A DNA stretch of 14,996 nucleotides from Cryomorphaceae bacterium (GTDB taxonomy: Bacteria > Bacteroidota > Bacteroidia > Flavobacteriales_D > Crocinitomicaceae): contig JAIXRD010000057.1 of the NCBI GenBank assembly GCA_027485365.1, positions 1 to 14,996 on the forward strand, read 5' to 3'. The notes under the pieces were generated by a model that searched no databases, was not told where the DNA came from, and worked only from the letters and a program-made list of their open reading frames with translations. The position numbers and the translations under genes were made by a program. Of this stretch, positions 1 through 7,612 are shown one piece after another (positions within the stretch are counted from its first letter, which is position 1; each line of letters begins with the position of its first letter).

Positions 1-576
1 ACCTGCACCGCAGCAAAGCCCATTGGTTTTACAACGCTTCATTTCCACCAGTTCACCATCTAACTTCTCAATAAGTTCACGCGGCGCTTCGTAAACATCA
101 TTTGCTCTACCTAAATAACACGGATCATGAAACGTGATTTTCTTTCCTTTAAATGTTCCTCCGTCATTCAAAGACAATTTGCCTGTATTGATCAAATCTT
201 GAATTAACTGGGTATGATGAAGTACCTCATAGGTTCCTCCTAATTCTGGATACTCATTCTTCAGCGTGTTAAAGCAATGAGGGCAACCTGTAACAATTCG
301 TTTTATTTCATAGCCATTAAGCACTTGAATGTTCATTTGGGCTTGCATCTGAAAAGTAAATTCATTTCCAGCGCGACGTGCAGGATCTCCGGTGCAAGAT
401 TCTTCTGTGCCTAGCACGGCAAATTTCACCTTACAATGCGACAATATTTTAGCAATTGCTTTGGTGATTTTCTTGGCACGGTCATCAAAACTTCCGGCGC
501 AACCTACCCAAAACAACACATCGGGAGTTTCTCCCGCGGCCATTAATTCGGCCATTGTTGGAACTTTCAAATTCAT
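1..576 (-). CDS. (Fe-S)-binding protein, HdrB/CCG-domain type (partial, C-terminus beyond window start)
   Basis: This reads as an open frame of 192 codons from ATG at 576-574 to the first base, without a stop, so the C-terminus is missing. It looks like the CCG-domain (heterodisulfide reductase subunit B/D-like) Fe-S protein that Bacteroidota encode next to a membrane-bound ferredoxin subunit. Visible cysteines are C26 (WVGCAGSFDDRAKK), C61 (ESCTGDP), C98/C101 (TGCPHC), C153 (HDPCYLG), C182 and C188/C189 (GLCCGAG). The last group is the second CCG motif, cut right after it begins. From memory of the family, full length should be about 260 residues. It starts 4 bases after the stop of the upstream Fe-S gene, so it is co-transcribed and probably forms a complex with that protein. 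The physiological electron donor and acceptor are not known to me; calling it heterodisulfide reductase would go too far. Confidence 0.92.
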   Translation of the reverse strand, partial: MNLKVPTMAELMAAGETPDVLFWVGCAGSFDDRAKKITKAIAKILSHCKVKFAVLGTEESCTGDPARRAGNEFTFQMQAQMNIQVLNGYEIKRIVTGCPHCFNTLKNEYPELGGTYEVLHHTQLIQDLINTGKLSLNDGGTFKGKKITFHDPCYLGRANDVYEAPRELIEKLDGELVEMKRCKTNGLCCGAG

Positions 577-580
577 CCTA

Positions 581-1885
581 TTAATTTTCTTCGGTCCATT
601 TCATTCGATCAGCAGGAGAAAACTGCCATGGCGCACCATTATTCTCTATATTCGTTAACATTCCTGTTAATTCCGTTGGAACTTTTGACTCTTCCATTAC
701 CAAGAATCTTCGCAGATCAACAATAATAGATAGTGGGTCTATGTTAACTGGGCATTCTTGAACACAAGCGTTGCAGCTCGTACAAGCCCATAACTCTTCG
801 GGTGTAATGTAATCCCCAAGTAAGGACTTACCATCATTCAAATCAAAATTATTTGACCCAATTTCTGACAAGCGATCACGCGTATCCATCATGATTTTTC
901 GAGGAGAAAGCAATTTTCCAGTTTGATTCGCTGGACAAACGGATGTACAACGTCCGCACTCGGTACAAGAATAAGCATCCAACAATTGCTTCCAAGAAAG
1001 GTCTTGCACATCCTTTGCTCCAAAGCGTTGAGGAGCCTCTGTGGCAGGTGCTGCTGCATATGGGTCAGCCGATGGATCAAGCATTAACTTTACTTCCGCT
1101 TCTACGGACTCCATATTATTGAATTTTCCTTTGGCGTTGAGGTTGGAAAAGTAGGTATTTGGAAACGCGAAGAGAATGTGTAAATGTTTCGAATAAGGCA
1201 GGTAGTTTAAAAACACAAAAACCATAATGAGGTGCCCCCACCAACCAATAGAAGAAATTACATGAAGTATATCTTCGTTATTGATTCGTCCAAAAAACAA
1301 GGGTCCGAGGTATTGACTTACTGCGAATCCATACCCCACATTAGAACGCCATATTTTGTCTGCTTCATCGGCGCCATTCATCATGAAAATAAAAATGATC
1401 AGTAGCAACTCGAATAACAGAATCAGGTTGGCATCATTCCTTGCCCATCCGTTCAAGTCCGAAGAGGAGAACCGAGGAATCTTGATTAAGTTTCTTCGCG
1501 CAAAGAAAATCAAGGTAGCAATAAAGGTAAGTACGGAAAGTACTTCAATTGAACTGATTACGAAGGTGTAAAACGCACCTAAGCCTGCATGGTAAAAGAA
1601 ACGATGAGACCCAGAGAACCCATCAATGAATACTTCAATAAGTTCAATTTGGGTAATTATAAAAGCCACGTAAAAAATAAAATGTAAAATTGCCGGGATT
1701 GGTCGATTAAACATTTTTTTCTGGCCAAAGGCAACAAGCAACATGGTTTTAATTCGCTCTCCAACTCGATCGGTTCGGTTGGTTGGACGACCCAACTTGA
1801 TTTGTTTAATGATAGACCTCATCTTCCATGAGAAAAGACCAATAGAAACGAGCGCTAAAACAATAAATATTAGATGAGATAACAT
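581..1885 (-). CDS. Membrane-anchored 2x[4Fe-4S] oxidoreductase subunit (HdrC/GlpC-like)
   Basis: A 434-residue protein with an N-terminal membrane part and a C-terminal ferredoxin part. Hydrophobic segments lie at about 3-20, 64-88, 100-128, 152-170 and 206-228. The N-terminal half resembles the nitrate-reductase-gamma-like membrane domain found in this family. Histidines in or near the membrane (H68, H95, H99, H208, H218) are possible heme or quinone-site residues, but I cannot assign ligands. Two classic [4Fe-4S] motifs follow: C307-x2-C310-x2-C313-x3-C317-P and C368-x2-C371-x2-C374-x3-C378-P. The tail has the PW...R..W pattern common in these subunits. The gene sits 4 bases after the mlaD-like gene and 4 bases before the CCG-domain gene. 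The two Fe-S proteins very likely work together, passing electrons between a cytoplasmic substrate and the quinone pool or a carrier. The substrate is unknown. Confidence 0.91.
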   Translation of the reverse strand: MLSHLIFIVLALVSIGLFSWKMRSIIKQIKLGRPTNRTDRVGERIKTMLLVAFGQKKMFNRPIPAILHFIFYVAFIITQIELIEVFIDGFSGSHRFFYHAGLGAFYTFVISSIEVLSVLTFIATLIFFARRNLIKIPRFSSSDLNGWARNDANLILLFELLLIIFIFMMNGADEADKIWRSNVGYGFAVSQYLGPLFFGRINNEDILHVISSIGWWGHLIMVFVFLNYLPYSKHLHILFAFPNTYFSNLNAKGKFNNMESVEAEVKLMLDPSADPYAAAPATEAPQRFGAKDVQDLSWKQLLDAYSCTECGRCTSVCPANQTGKLLSPRKIMMDTRDRLSEIGSNNFDLNDGKSLLGDYITPEELWACTSCNACVQECPVNIDPLSIIVDLRRFLVMEESKVPTELTGMLTNIENNGAPWQFSPADRMKWTEEN

Positions 1886-1889
1886 AGGG

Positions 1890-2927
1890 CTAATCAGGAA
1901 TTGTATCTAACCACTTTTTTAATTTTCCTTCTTGTTTTCCGGTAAGCTGTAAGCCTTTAGATTTACCCCCAATCACTGATAAATGGACATATCGCTCAGG
2001 ATGTGCTTGCAAGTCATCTACAAGTTCTTGAAGTTCATTATTCGTTTCAACCAGTTCATTATAAAGCTTTTCGTCATGAATTAGTTTACCTAAGGTACCG
2101 CTCCCTTTGTTCACATCCTCCAACATGAAGTTGAATTTTTTTAAGGTGGTTTGTGCTTCTAAGATTGTTCCTTTAAAATCGGCGGTTACTAAATCATCCG
2201 ATATCTTTTTAGTATTTCCAATAATGGCTGATACCTCATCACTGCTCTTTTTAAGGTTCGACGTGATACTTTCTACATGGTCCATAATTTTAGAAAACTG
2301 TGCTTTTTCTTGCCCAACAAATCCTTGGATTTCTGAAGACAAATCACCAATCTTCTTGATGGTAATCCGAAGTTCTTTGATACTTGCAGTAATATCATTC
2401 GACCCATTTTCATCGAACACTCCTGAAAGCGAATTCACCATGCCATCAATATGGAGAATTAGGGATTGAAGTTTTTGTGAAATTGGATCAGCATATTGTT
2501 TTACTTGTGAGAACATGTCGGCAGACATCTTTCCCGGTATTTCATCACCTGGCCGATAATATCCCGATTTTAAATGGTCGGGGTAGTTAACAATTAATCC
2601 TTTGGTGAGCAAGTCCAAAGAACCTAATTCGATTATGGTACCTTTTGGTAAATCGATGCCTGATTCGCTTACGCTAAATTTTATTTTCACCCGGCGTTTC
2701 TCTGGATTGGTTGGCACGTTTTGAATGTCTAGTATTTTTCCAATGATTACACCATTCAGCGTAACATTACCAGACACCATGACTTGCCCTGAATTTGGGA
2801 AGTAAGCGTAAAAGGTGTCATCTCCCCCGAGTAAGCTATATCCTTTTAAAAAATTAATTCCAACTACCAATAATACGATAGCACTAACTGCTATGAATCC
2901 CGCTTTTATTTCCTTTGAAAGTTTCAA
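1890..2927 (-). CDS. MlaD/MCE family lipid-transport protein
   Basis: A 345-residue protein with one N-terminal transmembrane anchor (about 10-27), an MCE (MlaD) domain at about 36-116, then a helical region to about 310. MCE proteins form periplasmic rings that carry phospholipids between inner and outer membrane, usually with an MlaE/MlaF-type ABC transporter. Neither of those partners lies in this window. Bacteroidota-type tail features are visible: GSGTLGKLIHDEKLY at 275-289 and the HPERYVHLSVIGG stretch at 309-321. The start codon is TTG (2927-2925), 3 bases after the amidase stop. It is preferred because MKLSKEIKAGF is the usual beginning of this family and there is no ATG before the membrane segment. 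No clear Shine-Dalgarno is seen, so translation may be coupled to the amidase. Its place between an amidase and opposite an LptD-like gene fits a job in outer-membrane upkeep. Confidence 0.93.
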   Translation of the reverse strand: MKLSKEIKAGFIAVSAIVLLVVGINFLKGYSLLGGDDTFYAYFPNSGQVMVSGNVTLNGVIIGKILDIQNVPTNPEKRRVKIKFSVSESGIDLPKGTIIELGSLDLLTKGLIVNYPDHLKSGYYRPGDEIPGKMSADMFSQVKQYADPISQKLQSLILHIDGMVNSLSGVFDENGSNDITASIKELRITIKKIGDLSSEIQGFVGQEKAQFSKIMDHVESITSNLKKSSDEVSAIIGNTKKISDDLVTADFKGTILEAQTTLKKFNFMLEDVNKGSGTLGKLIHDEKLYNELVETNNELQELVDDLQAHPERYVHLSVIGGKSKGLQLTGKQEGKLKKWLDTIPD

Positions 2928-2930
2928 AAT

Positions 2931-4103
2931 CTATTTTTCTGCTAATTTAATTGCTTTTTCGATACTGATGCGCTCTCCATTCGAGAAAGCGATAACAAAA
3001 GCACTAGAAAACCCTTTTTCTTGCATGGCAACTTTATGTTTTTTAGCACCCTCTAAATCTTTAACAAAGATCCCCGTGTAGTACTTATATAAATTATCCT
3101 GCGAATACTCTTTTACTGGAACTCCTTTAAATTTCTCGGCATCAAGGGTTAATTTTTCGGCTGAAGAAACAATTTGAACACTAAAAAACACCTCTGACGA
3201 AGGCATTTCTATTGCAGTTGCTGTATCCACTGCGGGATCAGTTGTGGGTTGAGTATCAATTTTAACTGGCTCAACCACATGATCTTCAGATAAGGTTTTT
3301 CCTTCGTAATCATTTTTATACTTTACAAAAGCTTTGAGCATGGCATTCGCCATTTTTTCTTGTCCATCAAGTTTACCTATAAATCCTTCTTCATTCGGAT
3401 TGGTTAAAAAGCCTGTTTCGATTAACACACTGGGCATTGCTGTTTTGTATAGCACTAAAAATCCTGCTTGTTTTACGCCTCGATCATACCGTCCAATGGT
3501 TTTAAACTCTGACTGTAGAAAACCTGCGAACTTAATGGCATTATTCAGATTAACATTCTGCTGCAATTGAATCGCTATCATGGCGTCGGGAGTCAAATCA
3601 AAAGACTTATACTTAGCTCCTTTATCTTCTTCTAAGGAAATAATTGAATTCTCACGCTCCATAACTTTTTGCTGAGATTCGGTGCGATGTAAGCCAAGTA
3701 CATAGGTTTCTGTTCCATAGGCAACCGTAGATCCTGCATTGGCATGAATGCAAATAAATAAATCTGCGTCGGCACGGTTGGCGATGTTAGCACGTTCAAT
3801 AAGTTCCACAAAGACGTCGGTTTCACGGGTATATTTAACGGTAATCAAAGGGTACTTTTCTTTAATTAGTTTGCCTAATTTGAGTGCCATCGATAAGCAA
3901 ACATCCTTTTCATGTGCATACCCTCCATGACAGCCGGGATCTTTACCCCCATGTCCAGCGTCGATTACCACCGTTTTCAATTTTGGGGATTCAACTCCTT
4001 TTTGTGCAAAAGGTATTGTAACAAAAAGGTTGAACACGATAAATGCGCCAATAACGTTCCTAAGAATCAGCACTTTTTTTGGTAATTTTGCAATACGTTC
4101 CAT
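2931..4103 (-). CDS. N-acetylmuramoyl-L-alanine amidase (Amidase_3) with C-terminal SPOR-like domain
   Basis: A zinc amidase that cuts the bond between MurNAc and L-alanine of peptidoglycan in the periplasm. With ATG at 4103-4101 it has 390 residues: a signal peptide or N-terminal anchor (about 10-34, ending IPFAQ), the Amidase_3 domain (about 44-262), a Pro/Thr/Asp-rich linker (about 270-300) and a C-terminal SPOR-like module (about 304-375). Zinc ligands are H51 (VIDAGHGGKDPG), E65 and H120 (FICIHANA). The catalytic glutamate is E229 (VLIETGFLTN). The frame can be extended to a TTG at 4127, but the ATG gives a better signal peptide and is chosen. It is the first gene of the four-gene minus-strand operon and is divergent from the LptD-like gene. 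The SPOR-like module suggests recruitment to denuded glycans at division sites, which is inference from the domain family. Confidence 0.93.
   Translation of the reverse strand: MERIAKLPKKVLILRNVIGAFIVFNLFVTIPFAQKGVESPKLKTVVIDAGHGGKDPGCHGGYAHEKDVCLSMALKLGKLIKEKYPLITVKYTRETDVFVELIERANIANRADADLFICIHANAGSTVAYGTETYVLGLHRTESQQKVMERENSIISLEEDKGAKYKSFDLTPDAMIAIQLQQNVNLNNAIKFAGFLQSEFKTIGRYDRGVKQAGFLVLYKTAMPSVLIETGFLTNPNEEGFIGKLDGQEKMANAMLKAFVKYKNDYEGKTLSEDHVVEPVKIDTQPTTDPAVDTATAIEMPSSEVFFSVQIVSSAEKLTLDAEKFKGVPVKEYSQDNLYKYYTGIFVKDLEGAKKHKVAMQEKGFSSAFVIAFSNGERISIEKAIKLAEK
4083..4090 (+). promoter_or_regulatory. Candidate Bacteroidota -7 box (TAnnTTTG) for the LptD-like gene
   Basis: The bases TAATTTTG match the Bacteroidota housekeeping -7 consensus TAnnTTTG exactly. 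A start of transcription a few bases downstream would leave a leader of about 45 bases before ATG 4144. The box lies inside the amidase reading frame on the other strand. No good -33 TTTG is present 17-21 bases upstream, and the motif is short in AT-rich DNA, so this is tentative. Confidence 0.3.
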
Positions 4104-4143
4104 GATAGAATTCAAATTTAAGTTCAAGATTCAAGCGAAAGTT

Positions 4144-6660
4144 ATGCCACCCCGGCTATTTTTCTTCGTTGGAATGTTAATAATGTGTTTTTCTCTAAAC
4201 GCACAAGGACCTATTTCGGATACAATTTACCTAGATGACCAGCAAATTGATGAGATAATAAAGTATGGTGCGCGTGATTCATCATACTACGACGTTACTT
4301 CAAAAAAAGCGTATCTGTTCGGTGGAGCCTATGTTGAAACGCTTACGAGTAAACTTACTGCTGGAGCAATAATTTTAGATTTCGAGGGTCATGAAGTGGA
4401 GGCTAGCTATATTATGAATTCAGACAGTATAGCCGTTGAATTCCCAGTGTTTGTAGAGTCCGGTGAAACGATGACTTGCAAGCGGATGCGAATGAATACA
4501 GAAACTCAAAAAGTATATATTGAAGTCCTTCAAATAAAACAAGATGAGTTGTTTTTCACAATGGGTGAAGCAAAACGCTATCCATCGGATCAAATACACT
4601 TAAAGAAAGGGGTGCTTACCACCTGTGATCAAGTGGAGCCGCATTACCATTTTTTATTGAGTAAAGGGGTTGTTGTTCCTGAAAAACGCATCGTTGCCGG
4701 ACCTATGAATCTTTGGATTAGTGGAATACCAACACCCATTGGGTTGCCCTTTGCGTTTATTCCACAGCAAAAAGAACGCACCATAGGATTATTGTTCCCT
4801 GAATTTGTTCCTGCATCACCGTATGGCTTCGGCATACAAAATTTAGGATATTTCATTCCCATAAATGAATCCATACAAACAAGTTTTTACGGCAATTTAT
4901 ACAGTCGTGGAAGTTGGGGACTTCGAAATGAATTGGATTACGCAAAACGCTATGGATATAACGGGCGTGTTGGGATTGGATTTCAACAGTTTAACAATGG
5001 ATTTCCAACGTATTCAAAGAATAATAAATTTACGGTTACTTGGTCTCACAACAAGCAACAAAAATCAAATCCTTTCTGGAATTTTAACGCCAATGTGAAT
5101 TTTATTTCAGACAACACTGCGAAAAATAACCCAGACCCAATTAATCCAGACTATTTTACAAATTCCTTCAATTCCGATATCAATCTAACCCGGCTATTTC
5201 CGGGAAAACCGGTCACCATGGGGGCGAAAATTTCGATGCGACAAAATTCACTAGCTCAAAACATGGCCTTAGTTTCGCCTATTCTCAATGTAAATGTTAC
5301 GCGGATTTTCCCATTTAAACTGCTTATTCCATTACCTAAAACAGAAATAGCCAGGGCGATCCAACGTATTGGATTAACGTATAATTTGGAGACACAAAAC
5401 AAGGGCACATTTGGGGATTCATTAATTAGCCCACTAAATTTTACAGGGATTGGCCAATCGTTCTTTAACGGGATTAATCAAGGTGTTGGAGTTCAAACCA
5501 CGCTTGGATTATTTCAAAATGCAGTAAAAATTACCCCAACATTGAACTATGGAAACAAAATAAATTTTCAGCAAATTGAAAAGAGTTATGATATCACAAG
5601 CAACAACACGGTCATTGATACCCTTAGAAAGGGAGCCATGGCTAACGAATTGAATTTTAGCGCTAATGCCACCACCGTAATATACAGTTATTACCGATTT
5701 ATTGGTAAAAACAGGCCAATACTTAGGCATTTAATGACACCTTCTATTGGATATCGATATGTTCCCAAGCTGAATCAATTAATTAGTGCGAATGTTGGGG
5801 CAAATCAAAGTACAATTACATACTCACCTTTCGAACGAAGTATCTATGCCGTAGGGAATACGCAAGCCGCTTCGTTTTTGACCTTTGGAGTCAATAACAG
5901 CTTAGAATTGAAAAAAAAATCAGAGAAAGATACGCTTACGGGGTTCCGAAAAACGCGCATTATTGATCAATTCTCTATTAACGGCAATATGGATTTCCTG
6001 AAAGACTCCATGAACCTCTCGGATTTATCGATGAACTTGCGAATTAGCCCCTTCAAATGGATGAATTTTGTTGCAAACGGAAGTTATAGTTTGTATGGGT
6101 GGAATGACAGTACGGGGACAGCTATTGGAACATATGCATGGAATACAAACCAAGGGTTGGGTCGATTCTTATCCGTTGGGCTTAATACTACATTTACGAT
6201 TACCTCCAAAAAAAGCAATGCAATTATTGAGCAAAAGAAAGAGGAAATTCAACAACAATGGAATGCCGACTATACCTATTTTGCATTGCACCCAGAACAA
6301 GCCATTTACTTTGATATACCTTGGAAGATTAATGTGGCTCATGTGTATAGTATCGTTGCCAACACGAATAAAACACTTAGCAATCCTGATCCATGGACTA
6401 GCATTCAAACGCTTGCATTGAGTGGAGACCTTACGTTTACCAAACGCTGGAATTTATCTGGGAATGTAAACTTTGATGCGAGAACTCAGAAAATCACAAA
6501 CATGAATTTGGCCCTTAATCGAAATATGCACTGTTGGGCTTTAAGTTTTTTTTGGACGCCAATTGGTGGCAACAAGAGCTTTTTGTTGAGTATCCGGAAT
6601 ACTTCATCGCTGTTTAGGGATGCGAAAATCGAGCTAAGAAAGCCTCCAGCCTTCTTTTAA
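4144..6660 (+). CDS. LptD-like LPS-assembly outer-membrane protein (Bacteroidota type)
   Basis: An 838-residue protein from ATG 4144. Signal peptide 1-20 (MPPRLFFFVGMLIMCFSLNA, then QG). An OstA-like N-terminal domain follows (about 25-165), then a long region of alternating polar/aromatic strands typical of a large beta-barrel, ending in a terminal Phe as outer-membrane proteins do. Family marks of the Bacteroidota LptD group are TTCD (C161), PHYHF, the GIPTPIGLPFAFIPQ stretch at 194-208, and MHCW near the C-terminus (C797). The only cysteines in the mature protein are C112, C161 and C797. The expected role is placing LPS in the outer leaflet. An in-frame ATG at 4102 adds 14 residues and overlaps the amidase ATG; 4144 is preferred because it gives a compact signal peptide. 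The gene ends 1 base before the stop of the convergent OmpA-family gene. Confidence 0.88.
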   Translation: MPPRLFFFVGMLIMCFSLNAQGPISDTIYLDDQQIDEIIKYGARDSSYYDVTSKKAYLFGGAYVETLTSKLTAGAIILDFEGHEVEASYIMNSDSIAVEFPVFVESGETMTCKRMRMNTETQKVYIEVLQIKQDELFFTMGEAKRYPSDQIHLKKGVLTTCDQVEPHYHFLLSKGVVVPEKRIVAGPMNLWISGIPTPIGLPFAFIPQQKERTIGLLFPEFVPASPYGFGIQNLGYFIPINESIQTSFYGNLYSRGSWGLRNELDYAKRYGYNGRVGIGFQQFNNGFPTYSKNNKFTVTWSHNKQQKSNPFWNFNANVNFISDNTAKNNPDPINPDYFTNSFNSDINLTRLFPGKPVTMGAKISMRQNSLAQNMALVSPILNVNVTRIFPFKLLIPLPKTEIARAIQRIGLTYNLETQNKGTFGDSLISPLNFTGIGQSFFNGINQGVGVQTTLGLFQNAVKITPTLNYGNKINFQQIEKSYDITSNNTVIDTLRKGAMANELNFSANATTVIYSYYRFIGKNRPILRHLMTPSIGYRYVPKLNQLISANVGANQSTITYSPFERSIYAVGNTQAASFLTFGVNNSLELKKKSEKDTLTGFRKTRIIDQFSINGNMDFLKDSMNLSDLSMNLRISPFKWMNFVANGSYSLYGWNDSTGTAIGTYAWNTNQGLGRFLSVGLNTTFTITSKKSNAIIEQKKEEIQQQWNADYTYFALHPEQAIYFDIPWKINVAHVYSIVANTNKTLSNPDPWTSIQTLALSGDLTFTKRWNLSGNVNFDARTQKITNMNLALNRNMHCWALSFFWTPIGGNKSFLLSIRNTSSLFRDAKIELRKPPAFF

Positions 6661-6661
6661 A

Positions 6662-7585
6662 TTATTCGCCGTTGTTGTAAAGTAAAATCTTTGGCCCTAC
6701 CACCATTCTAATGGTTGTTACCCTGCGGTTCGGATTGTTTTTTTGTTTGTCATCGGTAATGGAGGGAGGTAATACCTCACCTTTTCCTTCATAAGAAATC
6801 TTGAAAGATAATTTCCATTTAACGTCCAATGCCTTGAGTTGCTTTTCAAATTCTGCAGCCACAGCCTTAGCTCTTGCTTCAGAAAGTTCCAGATTACGTT
6901 CCGTTCTGGTTTTTTCATCACCCGAACCTTGTTTATCAGAATAACCAGAAATAATTAAGATTGTTGAATAATCTTCGTCCGCAAAAATCTGTTCATTGTG
7001 ATGGTCAAGATAATTACCCCAATCTTTAATATCCGCTTTTATGCTATCTAACATGGAAGTAATCAAGCGTTTACCCTCAGCGCTAATCAATGAGCTTCCA
7101 GTATCAAAACTAATGTCTGCTGAAATGTTCTTGATCTCTTTATTTGCTGAAATCAACTCACCAAGCGGTACTACATATTTGTATAATAAGTCATTCAATT
7201 CTTTAGCTAAACTTAGAGATTTCTCATGTCCTTCTGGCGTGTAGGGGTCGGTTTCATTAAGCGATTTGATGATTTCTTCGGTTCTTGCCATTAGGCGGTT
7301 GAGTTGGGCATCAATCTCCTTAATTCGTTCGGTGGAATCAATGGAATAGAACATTTTTTGCTGCTCCTTTAACATCTGCAATGCTTGCTCCGATTTTTCT
7401 ATTTCCGCCGCCAAACTCTTTTCACGTTCCGCTTGCTTTTTATTAAAGGCATTCACTTCGGTCTCTCCTTGCTGTCCATGAAAAACTGTTGTTTTATATT
7501 TTGGTTTAACAAGAACCCCACTGTCTTTGCACGAAAAAAGTACTAAAAGTAATAAAGAGAAAAGTAGTAGATTTTTTGATTTCAT
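6662..7585 (-). CDS. OmpA-family lipoprotein (peptidoglycan-binding)
   Basis: A 307-residue lipoprotein. The signal peptide ends in a lipobox with lipidated C19 (LFSC). A charged helical, probably coiled-coil region spans about 45-105, then an OmpA-like C-terminal domain about 153-293. OmpA marks are ISFDTGSSLIS at 158-168, SGYSDKQG at 213-220, NLELSEARAKAV at 231-242, and NPNRRV at 284-289, which holds the conserved arginines near the diaminopimelate-binding site. The OmpA core is longer than usual between SFDTG and SGYSD, with an extra acidic loop at about 184-206. The likely role is tethering the outer membrane to peptidoglycan. After the lipidated Cys comes KDSG, only partly like a surface-export signal, so a periplasmic location is favoured. 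It is the last gene of the 9927-6662 operon, 27 bases after brkB, and its stop almost touches that of the LptD-like gene. Confidence 0.93.
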   Translation of the reverse strand: MKSKNLLLFSLLLLVLFSCKDSGVLVKPKYKTTVFHGQQGETEVNAFNKKQAEREKSLAAEIEKSEQALQMLKEQQKMFYSIDSTERIKEIDAQLNRLMARTEEIIKSLNETDPYTPEGHEKSLSLAKELNDLLYKYVVPLGELISANKEIKNISADISFDTGSSLISAEGKRLITSMLDSIKADIKDWGNYLDHHNEQIFADEDYSTILIISGYSDKQGSGDEKTRTERNLELSEARAKAVAAEFEKQLKALDVKWKLSFKISYEGKGEVLPPSITDDKQKNNPNRRVTTIRMVVGPKILLYNNGE

Positions 7586-7612
7586 TGTTGGCTATTTTAA
7601 ACTAATATACAA

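Noticed and set aside
889..1080. Short minus-strand frame inside the membrane Fe-S subunit gene, and a plus-strand frame at 1356-1571
   Set aside because: Both are shadows of the ferredoxin-type gene, whose Cys motifs fix the true frame.
4104..4127. Upstream TTG (4127) as amidase start, adding 8 residues
   Set aside because: The ATG at 4103 gives a clean basic start and hydrophobic segment; the extension MNLNLNSI adds nothing recognisable.
4030..4143. Start of the LptD-like frame at TTG 4030 or ATG 4102
   Set aside because: TTG 4030 would place 38 extra residues before a compact signal peptide and overlap the amidase gene by 74 bases. ATG 4102 remains possible but gives an unusually long Lys/Phe-rich leader.
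6558..6570. Small inverted repeat GCCA-ATTGG-TGGC near the end of the LptD-like gene as a terminator
   Set aside because: Only a 4-base stem, inside the coding region, with no following T-run.
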